DNA of 64,000 nucleotides from Mycobacterium sp. E2479 (lineage in GTDB: Bacteria > Actinomycetota > Actinomycetes > Mycobacteriales > Mycobacteriaceae): the NCBI RefSeq assembly GCF_001667925.1, contig NZ_LZJR01000096.1:62001-126000 (forward strand), read 5' to 3'. The notes under the pieces are model-generated. The model saw only the letters and a program-made list of their open reading frames with translations. It had not been told where the DNA came from and ran no database searches. How positions within the stretch are numbered: the stretch's first letter is position 1; every line of letters begins with the position of its first letter. A program made the position numbers and the translations under genes. Shown here in pieces: positions 1 through 7,724 of this stretch.

Positions 1-369
1 GCGGGTCAGCAGCCCGTGCAGGCCGTCGTCTGTTTCGATCTCGTCGGTGTAGCGGCAGCTGCGCTCGTCGATGGGTTCGAACGTGAGGCGGTGGTTCCAG
101 GTGCGAACCGGTCCACCGTGCTCGTTGGTATAGATCTCGGTCGGCTCGAGCCGCTTGATGGTGAGGTGGTGCGTCCAGGCCGGGATCACCCCGAACCACC
201 AGAACCGCGCCGACCCCCGCGTGCCGACCTCGATTCGTTCCGGGACGTCGAGGCGGTAGACCCGCAGCACCGGGCTGAGGACGTGCCGCATCAGCTCAGG
301 CTTGCGCGCCAGCGCGGCGGCGGTGTCGGCGGGGATCGGCAGCTCGGTAGTTAGGGTTACCTTACTCAT
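1..369 (-). CDS. SRPBCC / polyketide cyclase-like protein, 3' end outside window
   Basis: The minus strand is open from an ATG at 369 to position 1 with no stop, so the gene continues beyond the window. The first 123 residues begin MSKVTLTTELPIPADTAAAL and include WWFGVIPAWTHHLTIKRLEP and a CRYTDEIE segment. This is the alternating beta-strand pattern of START-like SRPBCC ligand-binding proteins, often annotated as polyketide cyclase or dehydrase. The ligand cannot be inferred. The family assignment rests on pattern recognition. The gene points away from the neighbouring phage-like element and should be chromosomal. Confidence 0.7.
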   Translation of the reverse strand, partial: MSKVTLTTELPIPADTAAALARKPELMRHVLSPVLRVYRLDVPERIEVGTRGSARFWWFGVIPAWTHHLTIKRLEPTEIYTNEHGGPVRTWNHRLTFEPIDERSCRYTDEIETDDGLHGLLTR

Positions 370-539
370 GCAGTTTCATGGTGGCTTAGCGGGCGCGATC
401 AGGCAAGGGCGCCGTGGTTCAGTGGGTGTCTGGAGAGACCGGAGCGGCGCCTGGGCCCGCGCCGGTAAAGAGCGTTCGACAACAGGGAGTCGGGAACTGG
501 TCGATGAGAGGCCAACCATCCGATGACCTGGATTGATTT

Positions 540-560
540 GTGGTCCCGGCTGGGATCGAA
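540..560. repeat. attL core, 21-bp copy of tRNA-Val 3' end
   Basis: These 21 bases are identical to 9818-9838 and correspond on the minus strand to the T-arm and acceptor 3' half of tRNA-Val(CAC). Identity stops sharply on both sides: TTAGCC follows here, while CCAGCG continues the tRNA at the right copy. This is the product expected from site-specific integration at a tRNA 3' end. Positions 370-539 between the SRPBCC gene and this site hold no gene I can support. Confidence 0.9.
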
Positions 561-680
561 TTAGCCGCCTATGTAGTTAGTCCACACATCCTATACCAGT
601 CATAATATGCCTTTTACCTGCTGATATACTGAGCATACGCCGGGGACAGCAAGGGACACAAGTGCCCCCACCCGGACATG

Positions 681-700
681 CGGATAACATACGGATAACA
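681..700. repeat. Left integrase arm-type repeat pair
   Basis: CGGATAACA occurs at 681-689 and again at 692-700, 11 bp start to start. A matching pair with the same 11-bp spacing lies at the right end (9747-9766). Paired short repeats inside both attachment sites are typical of the arm sites bound by the N-terminal domain of phage tyrosine integrases. The role here is inferred from position and symmetry. The pair lies immediately upstream of the integrase start, so occupancy could also repress int. Confidence 0.6.
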
Positions 701-718
701 TCACGGAGGGCGTATCTA

Positions 719-1900
719 GTGGCCGGGAAGAAGGGGCACCGCGGCTGGGGCTGGCTTCGCCAGAGCGGCCGGCGCCCACCAAAGCGCTGGCACGCTTCCT
801 ACATCGGCCCGGACGGTATTCGCCATAACGCCCCTGGGGGCACCTTCGGCGCCAAGATGGACGGGCAGGCGTGGCTGGCGGCGGAACGGCGGTTGATCGA
901 CCTCAATGTCTGGACCCCACCGGCACAGCGCGAGGCTGAGAAGGCAGCCCATGGCCTGACCCTCGCCGACTACACGCCGACATGGATCGAGCAGCGGACG
1001 GTCGGCGGGCAGCCACTCAAGCCGCGAACCAAGAGCCATTACACGAAGCTGTTCAGAGACCACATCAAGCCGACGCAGCTCGGCAAGCTCCCGCTGAGCA
1101 ACATCACAGTCCAAGCCGTGCGCCAGTGGCACGCGACCACGCTTGTCGACAAGCCCACCTATAGGTCTCACGCTTACGGACTTCTCCATGCCGTTCTAGC
1201 GACCGCGGTCAGTGACGGATACCTCTCGTCGAATCCTGCACAGATCACCGGCGCCGGAAGCAGCGCGAGTAAGAAGCGGGCCGTGATCCTCGACGTTCCG
1301 GAGATCGCTCAGCTTGCCGACAAGATTGACGAACGGTTCAAAGCCCTAGTCCTAATCAGCGCGTGGTGCGGCCTGCGTTGGGGTGAGGTAACCGAATTGC
1401 GGCGCAAAGATTTCAGCGCTGACTGTGCGCTCATCACGGTAGAGCGCGGCGTCATTCACCGCGACGGCAAGTGCATCGTGGACACCCCGAAATCGAAGAA
1501 GGGGCGTACGGTCGTCACTCCCCCGCATATTCGGCCCGCCATCAAGCATCACTTGGCAAACTACGTGGCCAAAGGCCCTGAAGCGCTTGCCTTCCCGCCA
1601 GATCGCAGTTGCCATCTATCCGACAAGACATTTCGCCGCTACTTCAAGGCGGCACTGGCCGCGATCGGGCGCGACGGAAAGAAGAAACCGCGCCCGGCAA
1701 TCCACGACCTTCGACACTTTGCGGGCACTCAGACGGCCCGCGTCGGGAACCTTGTCGAAACCATGGGCCGGTTGGGGCATTCCACGGTCAAGGCCAGTCT
1801 GATCTATCAGGGGATCGTAAGCGGCCGGGACGCCGAGATTGCCGAGGCGTTGTCGACGCTGGCCGGTTCAACATCGAGAGCTACGCCTGCGTCCACATAA
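719..1900 (+). CDS. int: Tyrosine-type phage integrase
   Basis: This is a site-specific recombinase that would integrate and, with the excisionase, excise the element at tRNA-Val. The N-terminal region (KRWHASYIGPDGIRH) matches the arm-binding domain of mycobacteriophage integrases. It is followed by a core-binding domain and the catalytic domain with Arg in WCGLRWGEVTELRR, HDLRHFAGT, LGHST and the nucleophile Tyr in LIYQG near the C terminus. I chose GTG at 719 because GGAGGG lies 8 bases upstream; an upstream GTG at 662 is in frame but would cover the arm repeats. The layout is very close to what I remember of Rv2659c of phiRv2. An AT-rich leader (561-680) carries a possible -10 TATACT at 625-630. 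Confidence 0.93.
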   Translation: MAGKKGHRGWGWLRQSGRRPPKRWHASYIGPDGIRHNAPGGTFGAKMDGQAWLAAERRLIDLNVWTPPAQREAEKAAHGLTLADYTPTWIEQRTVGGQPLKPRTKSHYTKLFRDHIKPTQLGKLPLSNITVQAVRQWHATTLVDKPTYRSHAYGLLHAVLATAVSDGYLSSNPAQITGAGSSASKKRAVILDVPEIAQLADKIDERFKALVLISAWCGLRWGEVTELRRKDFSADCALITVERGVIHRDGKCIVDTPKSKKGRTVVTPPHIRPAIKHHLANYVAKGPEALAFPPDRSCHLSDKTFRRYFKAALAAIGRDGKKKPRPAIHDLRHFAGTQTARVGNLVETMGRLGHSTVKASLIYQGIVSGRDAEIAEALSTLAGSTSRATPAST

Positions 1901-2061
1901 CGACCATGCTGTCCAACCTCGCGCGCTGTGTTTTGCGCCACTTGGCTGCCGCTTAGCCGCAGGTCGCAGCCTCCCTGTATGCGTCAATGCCTACGCGCAC
2001 AACGGATTTGGTCACTCTAGAACCGCGGGAATAGCGGGGTGGCCGTGGGATAGTTCTAGTT

Positions 2062-2271
2062 ATGAACATATCTGGCCAGGTGACGGACTTGGAGTCGCTT
2101 CCCGTCCGCATCAGTATCGCACAGGCAGCCAACGCGTTTGGGCTGTCCGAGAAGACTATCAGGCGTTGGGCATCCGATGGGACCGTCCAAGCATACCGAT
2201 TGGGCAAGCGCGCCATACGGATTGACCGGGACAGCTTGCTTGCGGTCCAGCGGCCGATCGGGGTTGCGTGA
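2062..2271 (+). CDS. xis: Excisionase-like helix-turn-helix protein
   Basis: This 69-residue protein has a single MerR/excisionase-type winged helix: SIAQAANAFGLSEKTIRRWA, then YRLGKRAIRIDRDSLLAV, the usual recognition helix plus wing of HTH_17 proteins. It would bend DNA at the attachment sites to steer the integrase toward excision. It follows int by 160 bp on the same strand and its TGA overlaps the next start. No separate immunity repressor is visible in the element, so this protein could also have a regulatory role (inference). Confidence 0.85.
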   Translation: MNISGQVTDLESLPVRISIAQAANAFGLSEKTIRRWASDGTVQAYRLGKRAIRIDRDSLLAVQRPIGVA

Positions 2272-2543
2272 TGAGCATGGACATGTTTGACACGTCAGAC
2301 GGTCACACACTCTCCGTGCGAGTGCTCGACGGCACCAAGATCGAGCTTCGCAAGTTCAACCCCAATGGCGAGCCGGTCGTCACCCCCGTGGAGCTGTCCA
2401 CCGCAGACGCGAAACGGATTCTCAAGGCCAAGCCCACCGAGCCGGGGACGGCATGGCACATCGGCAAGGGCCTGACAATGGCACCCCCTGATGTGGATAG
2501 GACCGCCGAAGCGCTGAATTCTGCTCTCGCGAATTTATCGTAG
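2271..2543 (+). CDS. Small phage-element protein of unknown function
   Basis: I do not recognise this 90-residue protein. It starts at ATG 2271, overlapping the excisionase stop (TGATG), which suggests translational coupling. It begins MSMDMFDTSDGHTLSVRVL and reads as a small beta-rich domain (KIELRKFNPNGEPV) followed by a helix (STADAKRILKAK). Overlap with xis and normal codon usage support it as a real gene. Confidence 0.7.
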   Translation: MSMDMFDTSDGHTLSVRVLDGTKIELRKFNPNGEPVVTPVELSTADAKRILKAKPTEPGTAWHIGKGLTMAPPDVDRTAEALNSALANLS

Positions 2544-2578
2544 TTCGAGGATGCTGATTCGATAGACTTAGGATAGGA

Positions 2579-3166
2579 ATGGTGGCAGGACGGCCACAGA
2601 TTTGGACCCCGTTTGCGCGCATTTCATGGGCGCGGGATTACCAGTATACCGACGATGGGCGTATTCGCGATAAGCACCGGAACGTGCTTATCGACTGCGA
2701 CTATAACGTTTCTCTGCGACTCTATGGCACTGACCGCAAGATCACTTTTCCGCGCCGCGACGTACTCGCGCTCGAATACTTCGGCTTTCCGCCGAGATAT
2801 CAGTGCATCATTTGCGACAGGGTTTTACGCCATGGCGTCGTCCACCTCAACGGGAACTGGCGAGACTTTTCGCGGGACAACCTGAAATATCTGCCCAGCT
2901 TCGAGGCTCGCGAGCACGAGATGGCACACATTCGCTGGGCGATGACCTCCAACGAGGTCCCGCCCTATGGACGGACCAAGCGCAAGTGCTCGCTAATTGA
3001 CCCGTTCCTCCTCGGCCTTGATCTCGAATGGGGGCCGACGCTCAGGCGGCACATTGAAGATGACGACAATTGGGGCTCAACGTGGGAAGAAGTTCCATTT
3101 CTCGGCGACAACGACAGGTCCGCGATCCATCACGTAACGCGTTACATAACCAGTGACGGAGGATAA
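2579..3166 (+). CDS. HNH-nuclease-like protein (HNH_3 / NUMOD type)
   Basis: This 195-residue protein has, around residues 60-105, the arrangement RRDVLALEYFGFPP, a Cys pair (CIICD), then VVHLNGNWRDFSRDNLKYLP. This resembles the HNH_3 fold of homing-type endonucleases, usually v-A.aF.G ... vdHidGn..DNr..NL. Here the second motif is V-H-L-N-G-N, so one His of the normal catalytic pair appears missing and nuclease activity is uncertain. The C-terminal part (FLLGLDLEWGPTLRRHIEDD) is unrecognised. A role in element replication, mobility or helper interference would be inference. It ends within the AAGG-repeat and palindrome segment. Confidence 0.6.
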   Translation: MVAGRPQIWTPFARISWARDYQYTDDGRIRDKHRNVLIDCDYNVSLRLYGTDRKITFPRRDVLALEYFGFPPRYQCIICDRVLRHGVVHLNGNWRDFSRDNLKYLPSFEAREHEMAHIRWAMTSNEVPPYGRTKRKCSLIDPFLLGLDLEWGPTLRRHIEDDDNWGSTWEEVPFLGDNDRSAIHHVTRYITSDGG

Positions 3167-3237
3167 GGATAAGGATAAGGCTTTACAGGATTAGGCACAG
3201 GCCAAGGAATCAGGCCTTAGGCCCAAGGCCTAAGGCC
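3161..3237. repeat. AAGG-rich repeats with 25-bp perfect palindrome
   Basis: Positions 3161-3180 are a direct repeat of GGATAA/GGATAAGG units that also contains the stop codon of the preceding gene. Further on, an 11-bp arm at 3213-3223 (GGCCTTAGGCC) is followed by CAA and its exact reverse complement at 3227-3237. The segment sits 40 bp upstream of a putative replication-type gene. It could be an origin with iterons, an operator or a hairpin terminator. No U-tract follows, which makes a simple terminator less likely. Confidence 0.6.
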
Positions 3238-3277
3238 AAGGACCAGGCAAAGGAAAGAAGCTCGGAAAGAATGAAAA

Positions 3278-3700
3278 ATGACAGAAGTTGCGGGTATCAA
3301 GGGCACCGCGCTGGACACCCGAATCAAGCACTCGATGCTGACCGATCCCGTTCTGCAGGCGGAACTGACCGGGGACGAGTTCCGCGCGTTTGTGAATCTC
3401 ACCTGTTTTGTCGTGTCCCTAGTGAGCGATGGAGCGTTTAATGGCCTTCAGGCTGAGTTGCTGGTCCCCCACCTGGACCGTCCCACGCTCCACAGGTTTG
3501 TTGCGCTTGGCCTAATTGAGGCGGATGACGACGCCAACTGCCTGATGGCTGGTGAGCGTTGGCAGTGGCAGAGTACCCGCGAACAAATCGAGCGGATGGC
3601 CAAGGCGCGGCGTGACAACGCCGAGCGCCAGGCCGAATGGCGCAAGCGCAAGGCGCGGGATCTTGAGTCGCAGCCACCATGGGGAACTGGGAATGATTAG
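3278..3700 (+). CDS. Replisome-organiser-like phage protein
   Basis: This is a 140-residue protein. The N-terminal part (TALDTRIKHSMLTDPVLQAE, then EFRAFVNLTCFVVSLVSDG) resembles the winged-helix start of phage replisome organisers and DnaD/helicase-loader-like proteins, which usually read as trait or cell switching from a small DNA-binding domain. The C-terminal tail is a charged helix (ERMAKARRDNAERQAEWRKR) common in such proteins. I am sure it is a gene; the replication role is inferred from this pattern and from the adjacent palindrome. Its end overlaps the next start at 3693. Confidence 0.55.
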   Translation: MTEVAGIKGTALDTRIKHSMLTDPVLQAELTGDEFRAFVNLTCFVVSLVSDGAFNGLQAELLVPHLDRPTLHRFVALGLIEADDDANCLMAGERWQWQSTREQIERMAKARRDNAERQAEWRKRKARDLESQPPWGTGND

Positions 3701-3890
3701 AGCAATCAAAAATAGTGACATTATCGTTGCGAGCCGCCCGAATGGCGGTTTTGCAATTGAGGCGGGTATCGGCCGGCATCGCCGGCATATCTTATTGACC
3801 GACGCCGAGGCGGCCTCGTTGGCCGCCGAGTTGACGGATTTAACCGCGCCCCGTATCCAACGTTTCGTTGGCGGGGTGGAGCAGTTTTGA
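3693..3890 (+). CDS. Small phage-element protein, 65 aa
   Basis: The gene starts at ATG 3693, overlapping the stop of the previous gene by 8 bases. It reads MIRAIKNSDIIVASRPNGGF, then a positively charged stretch and LTDAEAASLAAELTDLTAPR, an alternation of beta strands and a final helix. The same plan (short beta region, then a DAEA/DEIA helix) recurs in the next two genes, so the three may be diverged relatives. Function unknown. Confidence 0.65.
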   Translation: MIRAIKNSDIIVASRPNGGFAIEAGIGRHRRHILLTDAEAASLAAELTDLTAPRIQRFVGGVEQF

Positions 3891-3902
3891 AAGTAGGAAA
3901 TC

Positions 3903-4064
3903 GTGAGTGATGATGTCACGTACGCGGACATTATGTTTGACAATAATGGTCATGTGGGGCTGCGCTTTGATAATGGGCAGATATTCTCGATGCCCGCGCC
4001 GCTGGCTGCCCACCTAGGTCGCAATCTGGTGGATTGCGCCCAAGAGGTCAGGCAGGTGGTATGA
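3903..4064 (+). CDS. Small phage-element protein, 53 aa
   Basis: A GTG-initiated gene with AAGTAGGAAA just upstream as ribosome binding site. It reads VSDDVTYADIMFDNNGHVGL, then FDNGQIFSMPAPLAAHLGRN and an acidic-to-basic tail. The stop overlaps the following ATG (ATGA), indicating coupled translation. Architecture matches its neighbours: beta region plus helix. Function unknown. Confidence 0.65.
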   Translation: MSDDVTYADIMFDNNGHVGLRFDNGQIFSMPAPLAAHLGRNLVDCAQEVRQVV

Positions 4065-4297
4065 GTAATAAGAACGTTGGATTTTTACGCACACCGAACG
4101 GCGTGAAGCTGATTCATGGAAAGTTCTCCTGTCACATCACTTACGACGAGATTGCCCAGCTCAATGCGTTTGTCGCGTCCGGCGCCCGCGCCAGCTCCGA
4201 CAAGCTTCAGCAGAACTTCGAACGGGCCAGCCTGCGGTCCGTTAAGACTGACGAGCTGGAACGCGAGCTGGAACGCCGCGCAGAGGTCAGCGCATGA
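4061..4297 (+). CDS. Small phage-element protein, 78 aa
   Basis: It starts at ATG 4061 in a 4-base overlap with the previous gene and ends in a 4-base overlap with the next. It begins MSNKNVGFLRTPNGVKLIHG, has the beta then helix plan (ITYDEIAQLNAFVASG), and ends in an acidic/basic helix (DELERELERRAEV). No known domain recognised. The tight overlaps show these genes form one transcription and translation unit ahead of the capsid gene. Confidence 0.7.
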   Translation: MSNKNVGFLRTPNGVKLIHGKFSCHITYDEIAQLNAFVASGARASSDKLQQNFERASLRSVKTDELERELERRAEVSA

Positions 4298-4581
4298 GCG
4301 GCAAAGCGCCTAACCTCAACCAGGTCCGCGCCAGGATGAACCGCACGGCCAATGTCGCCGCCGCGCTGAAAGATTGCAAGGCCGCCGAGCTTGAAGTGTT
4401 ACGCAACGAGTTCGAAGAGTGGTCGAATTACAAGTACCACCATGGGGTTGCCGGCGTGGGGAAAGCCCTCGCAATCTTGGTAGACGCCGCGCGGGCGAGA
4501 CGCGAGTATGAACGCGCCGTCACGAGGCAGGAATTCGACGCCATTACGGCTGGCCTAACGTTCGGATATCCCGACCGCTAA
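4294..4581 (+). CDS. Helical phage-element protein, 95 aa
   Basis: Overlaps the previous stop by 4 bases (ATGA). The protein appears almost entirely helical (NQVRARMNRTANVAAALKDC ... KALAILVDAARARREYERAV). Function unknown; position just before the capsid gene is where a scaffolding or protease gene would sit in a full phage, but nothing in the sequence shows a protease motif. After the stop, a 4582-4680 stretch stays open in the +1 frame, discussed as a finding. Confidence 0.7.
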   Translation: MSGKAPNLNQVRARMNRTANVAAALKDCKAAELEVLRNEFEEWSNYKYHHGVAGVGKALAILVDAARARREYERAVTRQEFDAITAGLTFGYPDR

Positions 4582-4717
4582 AAGAACTTCTCGGCGCTGA
4601 TTCCGGCACGGATGGCGCGCCACTTACAGCCCCTTTGCTTCTCCCGGCACCGGAGCGGCAGCGCTCGGCACGGGCGTTCCCCTGATCACATAAACGCAAG
4701 GAAAAAACACTTCTCAC

Positions 4718-6145
4718 ATGGAAGACAAGCTCAATTACAACGACGTGACCGATATCAACGAATTGCGCAGAGCCCGCGACCAGCTCAACACCACGCGGCG
4801 GGCAATCGTCCGCGCAGTCGAGGCGCGAGGCGACGACCGCCTAACCCCAAAAGAAACCGCGCGTTACCAGAGGCTCTCAACTGCGCACGGCATCCTTGAA
4901 CAGCGTATCGAGGATGCGGAGCGGATGGGTATCAATGACCCGGTAAGCCGAAAGCTCGCTGGCGCCCTGGCTGACGCCGCTGGCGGCCAGACACGCGGCC
5001 CCGTAATGCGCATGCTCGACGGACACGTGCGGGACGGGCGCCTACCGGCCGGGGCGGCGGAAACCGTCGAAACGCTGATGAACACCGGGACCACAACGTC
5101 GCGTTCGTGGACTGCCCGGTGGGCCGCTGCCGCGGGGTCCGACGATTACGCCCTCGCGTTCGCGAAGCTGGTCGCCAACCCACAGCAGGGGCATCTGGTT
5201 TGGACGGAGCGCGAGGCTCAGGCTTTCCGTGATGTCGAGGGGCTGCGGTCCGAGCAGCGTGCCATGGGCATCGGATCGGATTCCGCTGGTGGGTACATGG
5301 TGCCGCTGACATTGGACCCCGCAATCCTGCTCACGTCGGACGGTTCGATCAACCCACTGCGGCAGATCAGCCGAAACGTCACCATCAGCACCGATGCATG
5401 GCACGGCGTTTCCAGCGCCGGCGTGACCGCGGAGTGGATCGCCGAAGGCACAGAGGTTGCCGATGCAACACCGACGCTGGCTCAGCCGGAAATCCCGGTG
5501 CACAAAGCAGACGCGTTCGTGCCGTTCAGCTTTGAAGTCGAGGGCGACGCGCTGAACCTCATGGCCGAATTGCAGCGCCTGTTGGTTGACGCGGCCGAGC
5601 AGTTGACCGCGACCGCGTTCACGACCGGCAGCGGGTCCGGGCAGCCGACCGGCATTATCACGTCGCTGGTGGCATCCGGTACCGAAGTTGTGGCCGGAAC
5701 GGGCAGCGAAGCTCTGGCGGCGGCGGACATCTATAAGTTGCAGAACGCATTGCCGCCGCGGTTCCAGCCGCGCGCAGCGTGGAATGCCAACTTGAGCATT
5801 CTCAACACGATCCGGCAGTTTGAGACGACCAACGGCGCCAAGATGTTTCCGGAGCTGCAGGCGAATCCGCCGATGCTTTTGGGCCGCAACGTCTTCGAGA
5901 ACTCGAATATGGACGGCACGATCGACGCATCGGCCACCGCGAACAACTATGTTGCGCTCTATGGCGACTTCAGTCAGTTCGTGATCGTCAACAGGATCGG
6001 GTCCACCATTGAGCTGGTTCCCCACCTGTTCGGCAGCAATCACCGGCCCACCGGCCAGCGCGGCGCCCTGTTGTGGTTCCGCACCGGATCGGATGTGGTC
6101 GTGCCCAACGCGTTCCGGTTGCTGAACGTGCCGACAACCGCCTAG
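4718..6145 (+). CDS. HK97-type major capsid protein
   Basis: This 475-residue protein is the main virion-type gene of the element. The first 180 or so residues are helical and charged (LRRARDQLNTTRRAIVRAVE), matching the delta or scaffolding domain. The capsid core begins at GIGSDSAGGYMVPLTLDPAI and continues through the E-loop, the spine helix region (ELQRLLVDAAEQLTATAFTT), GSGSGQPTGI and the C-terminal A-domain ending near VVPNAFRLLNVP. Length matches the phiRv1/phiRv2 capsid proteins (about 475). No prohead protease or portal gene is next to it, so maturation would need a helper phage or not occur (inference). An AAGGAAAAAAC stretch precedes the start. Confidence 0.93.
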   Translation: MEDKLNYNDVTDINELRRARDQLNTTRRAIVRAVEARGDDRLTPKETARYQRLSTAHGILEQRIEDAERMGINDPVSRKLAGALADAAGGQTRGPVMRMLDGHVRDGRLPAGAAETVETLMNTGTTTSRSWTARWAAAAGSDDYALAFAKLVANPQQGHLVWTEREAQAFRDVEGLRSEQRAMGIGSDSAGGYMVPLTLDPAILLTSDGSINPLRQISRNVTISTDAWHGVSSAGVTAEWIAEGTEVADATPTLAQPEIPVHKADAFVPFSFEVEGDALNLMAELQRLLVDAAEQLTATAFTTGSGSGQPTGIITSLVASGTEVVAGTGSEALAAADIYKLQNALPPRFQPRAAWNANLSILNTIRQFETTNGAKMFPELQANPPMLLGRNVFENSNMDGTIDASATANNYVALYGDFSQFVIVNRIGSTIELVPHLFGSNHRPTGQRGALLWFRTGSDVVVPNAFRLLNVPTTA

Positions 6146-6152
6146 TAGAAAC

Positions 6153-6233
6153 TTCGTGACCGGGGTCTCCCGCGATGCCAGGGCGGAGACTCCGGTCACG
6201 AACCAAACGTCCGGCGCCGAGCGCACGCCGGAC
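6153..6233. terminator. Tandem hairpins after capsid gene
   Basis: Two hairpins follow the capsid stop. The first (6153-6202) pairs TTCGTGACCGG with CCGGTCACGAA and GTCTC with GAGAC. The second (6209-6233) pairs GTCCGGC with GCCGGAC. There is no T-run, but mycobacterial terminators often lack one. They probably end or damp the capsid transcript. Confidence 0.6.
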
Positions 6234-6374
6234 CACAGCCGCCGCGTATGGGGTCGGTTTACCTTTCCCCGGCCCTGGCTCGCCGAGTGCACTTCGCGTG
6301 CAGCCGCTTAAAACGCGGCGCCGCGATGCGGCGAGCCGCGCGGCGGCCCAACCTCTACTCGATAGGAAAATCTG

Positions 6375-6911
6375 TTGTACGGCTGGCGTTTTTGGCAGAT
6401 CGGCACGGGCGCAGACGGCGGTCAACGACTCGTCGCACCCTTTGTCTCCGCGCCGAAATGGCGCCTCGATAACCCTGGAATCACCCGCCCGACAGTGACA
6501 CCCGGCGCCGATGGCACATTTCGGGCCGAGTGCCCCTACGGCTGCGAGAACATTCCGGGGCGGTGCGGGCTGTGCGGGCTGTACTTCTGTGATTCGCCCG
6601 CGAGTCTGTTGAAACTCGCACCCCGGAACAACGGGTTTGTCGACCTGCGTCACCCCGCCTTCGCGGTCACGCTCGGTGAGGTAACAGGGCCTATGTTGGC
6701 CGATCCCTGGCACTTCCCCGAAGTCTGGAACGCGCACATTGGCAGCCGGCACGAGGGCAGCTTTCGATCTGCTGCGTACCGGGTTCTCGCCATAGCAGGC
6801 ACGGCGGTTGCCGGCCTGCGCCACTATGGCGTGCCGATCTACGAGGGCGTGCCGACGCTGAAACACCTGCAGCGCGCCGAAAGACGCTGGCGCACCGAGA
6901 GTCAGTCGTGA
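6375..6911 (+). CDS. Cys-rich phage-element protein of unknown function
   Basis: A 178-residue protein starting at TTG 6375 (TAGGA is upstream). Residues 50-70 hold a four- to five-Cys cluster, CPYGCENIPGRCGLCGLYFC, likely a zinc-binding knuckle. The C-terminal half contains GEVTGPMLADPWHFPEVW and AGTAVAGLRHYGVPIYEGVP. I know no named family. A decayed copy of this gene lies on the minus strand at 13778-14166, outside the element, so it belongs to a mobile family. Its stop overlaps the next gene's GTG start, so it is probably translated together with the HAD phosphatase. Confidence 0.65.
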   Translation: MYGWRFWQIGTGADGGQRLVAPFVSAPKWRLDNPGITRPTVTPGADGTFRAECPYGCENIPGRCGLCGLYFCDSPASLLKLAPRNNGFVDLRHPAFAVTLGEVTGPMLADPWHFPEVWNAHIGSRHEGSFRSAAYRVLAIAGTAVAGLRHYGVPIYEGVPTLKHLQRAERRWRTESQS

Positions 6912-7300
6912 GGGCTGACCGCATCCCGGCCGCGATCGTTGACGTTGATGACACGCTGGTGGACGCACGTGGACGCAGGATTGCGCAGGGTATCGAGTTC
7001 GCCTCTCGCCAGTACCGCGCAGGCCGAACCATTGTGGTGGTTACCGCCCGCGAGGCGCGACTGTACCGGCAGACAACGCGCTGGTTGGCGATGAACCTGC
7101 CCGTGCCGTTCGTGGGTCCGTTCCATCGCCGCAACGGCGACACACGGCCCTTCGCGGTCGTGAAAGCCGAGATATACCAGCTTCTGAGCCAGCGCTTCGA
7201 CATACGCGCGGCCATCGATGACAACCCCGACGTGCTCGCGGCGTGGCGTCGGCTGGGCATTCCGGAAGTCGAAGCCGTACCAGCCCGGCAACCCAGCTAA
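6908..7300 (+). CDS. HAD-superfamily phosphatase, polynucleotide 3'-phosphatase-like
   Basis: A 130-residue HAD fold. The nucleophile motif is VDVDDTLVDARG, motif II is the Thr in VVVTAREARLYRQTT, motif III is the Lys in FAVVKAEIYQLL, and motif IV is AAIDDNPDVLAAWRRLGI. This compact layout is seen in phage HAD proteins related to the 3'-phosphatase domain of T4 polynucleotide kinase and to acid-phosphatase-like HADs. A nucleic-acid-end or nucleotide substrate is therefore plausible but unproven. The GTG start overlaps the preceding stop (GTGA). Confidence 0.8.
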   Translation: MRADRIPAAIVDVDDTLVDARGRRIAQGIEFASRQYRAGRTIVVVTAREARLYRQTTRWLAMNLPVPFVGPFHRRNGDTRPFAVVKAEIYQLLSQRFDIRAAIDDNPDVLAAWRRLGIPEVEAVPARQPS

Positions 7301-7724
7301 ACGTAGGTACGGCTATTGCGCGCCGCAGTGCGGGCAGCTGGTGTCAGGTCCGGGCTGGGGAGGCTGCCACCACCGCCACCATCGGCGCCGAGGTGGCGGT
7401 TCGATCAACGCGGGAACGTAGGGTCGCTCGTTGCCGCAAACGTTGCATGGAACGGTTGGTGGGTTGGCCATGCCTCTACACGGTACGTTTGCGCGGCAGG
7501 TTTTAAAGCCGTTTCAGGGTTGGCGCATCGGACCAACGCCAAATCGCTGCGCACATGGCTGGCTTGAACCCAACCATGCAAGCGATAACCAGCAAGATCA
7601 GAAACCTTGCGACCCGTGGTTGCAAGTCGCCGATCCAATTGCGGTTAGACGGTGGCGGTTTGACGCTGCGGTGTTGGTCATCGAAATATGTTGTCTAGCA
7701 ACGGCTTTGATGTAGAATCGAGGC
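7301..7724. other. Non-coding interval with promoter-like sequence at its end
   Basis: No reading frame in this stretch has convincing coding character. Near its end, TTGTCT (7691-7696) and TAGAAT (7713-7718) are separated by 16 bp and look like a sigA-type promoter driving the terminase small subunit region. A stretch reading YCAPQCGQL in one frame just after the HAD gene may be a decayed fragment. Confidence 0.4.

Noticed and set aside
16..526. Plus-strand open frames at the start of the window (16-354 and 302-526)
   Set aside because: They lie opposite the SRPBCC gene, whose minus-strand frame has clear domain pattern; the plus-strand translations are Arg/Pro/Gly-rich with no start signal.
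716..1189. Minus-strand 157-codon frame inside the integrase gene
   Set aside because: Mirror frame of a well-supported integrase; no domain and typical high-GC shadow composition.
3163..3237. Simple rho-independent terminator at the palindrome
   Set aside because: The perfect palindrome has only a 3-base loop and no T-run follows in either direction; an origin or operator fits the position better, although this is not settled.
5042..6292. 416-codon minus-strand frame opposite the capsid gene
   Set aside because: The long open frame is due to GC-rich codon structure; the plus strand encodes the capsid protein with convincing domain order.
5988..6968. 326-codon minus-strand frame after the capsid gene
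   Set aside because: It covers the hairpins and the Cys-rich gene and reads as low-complexity Arg/Gly/Pro sequence.
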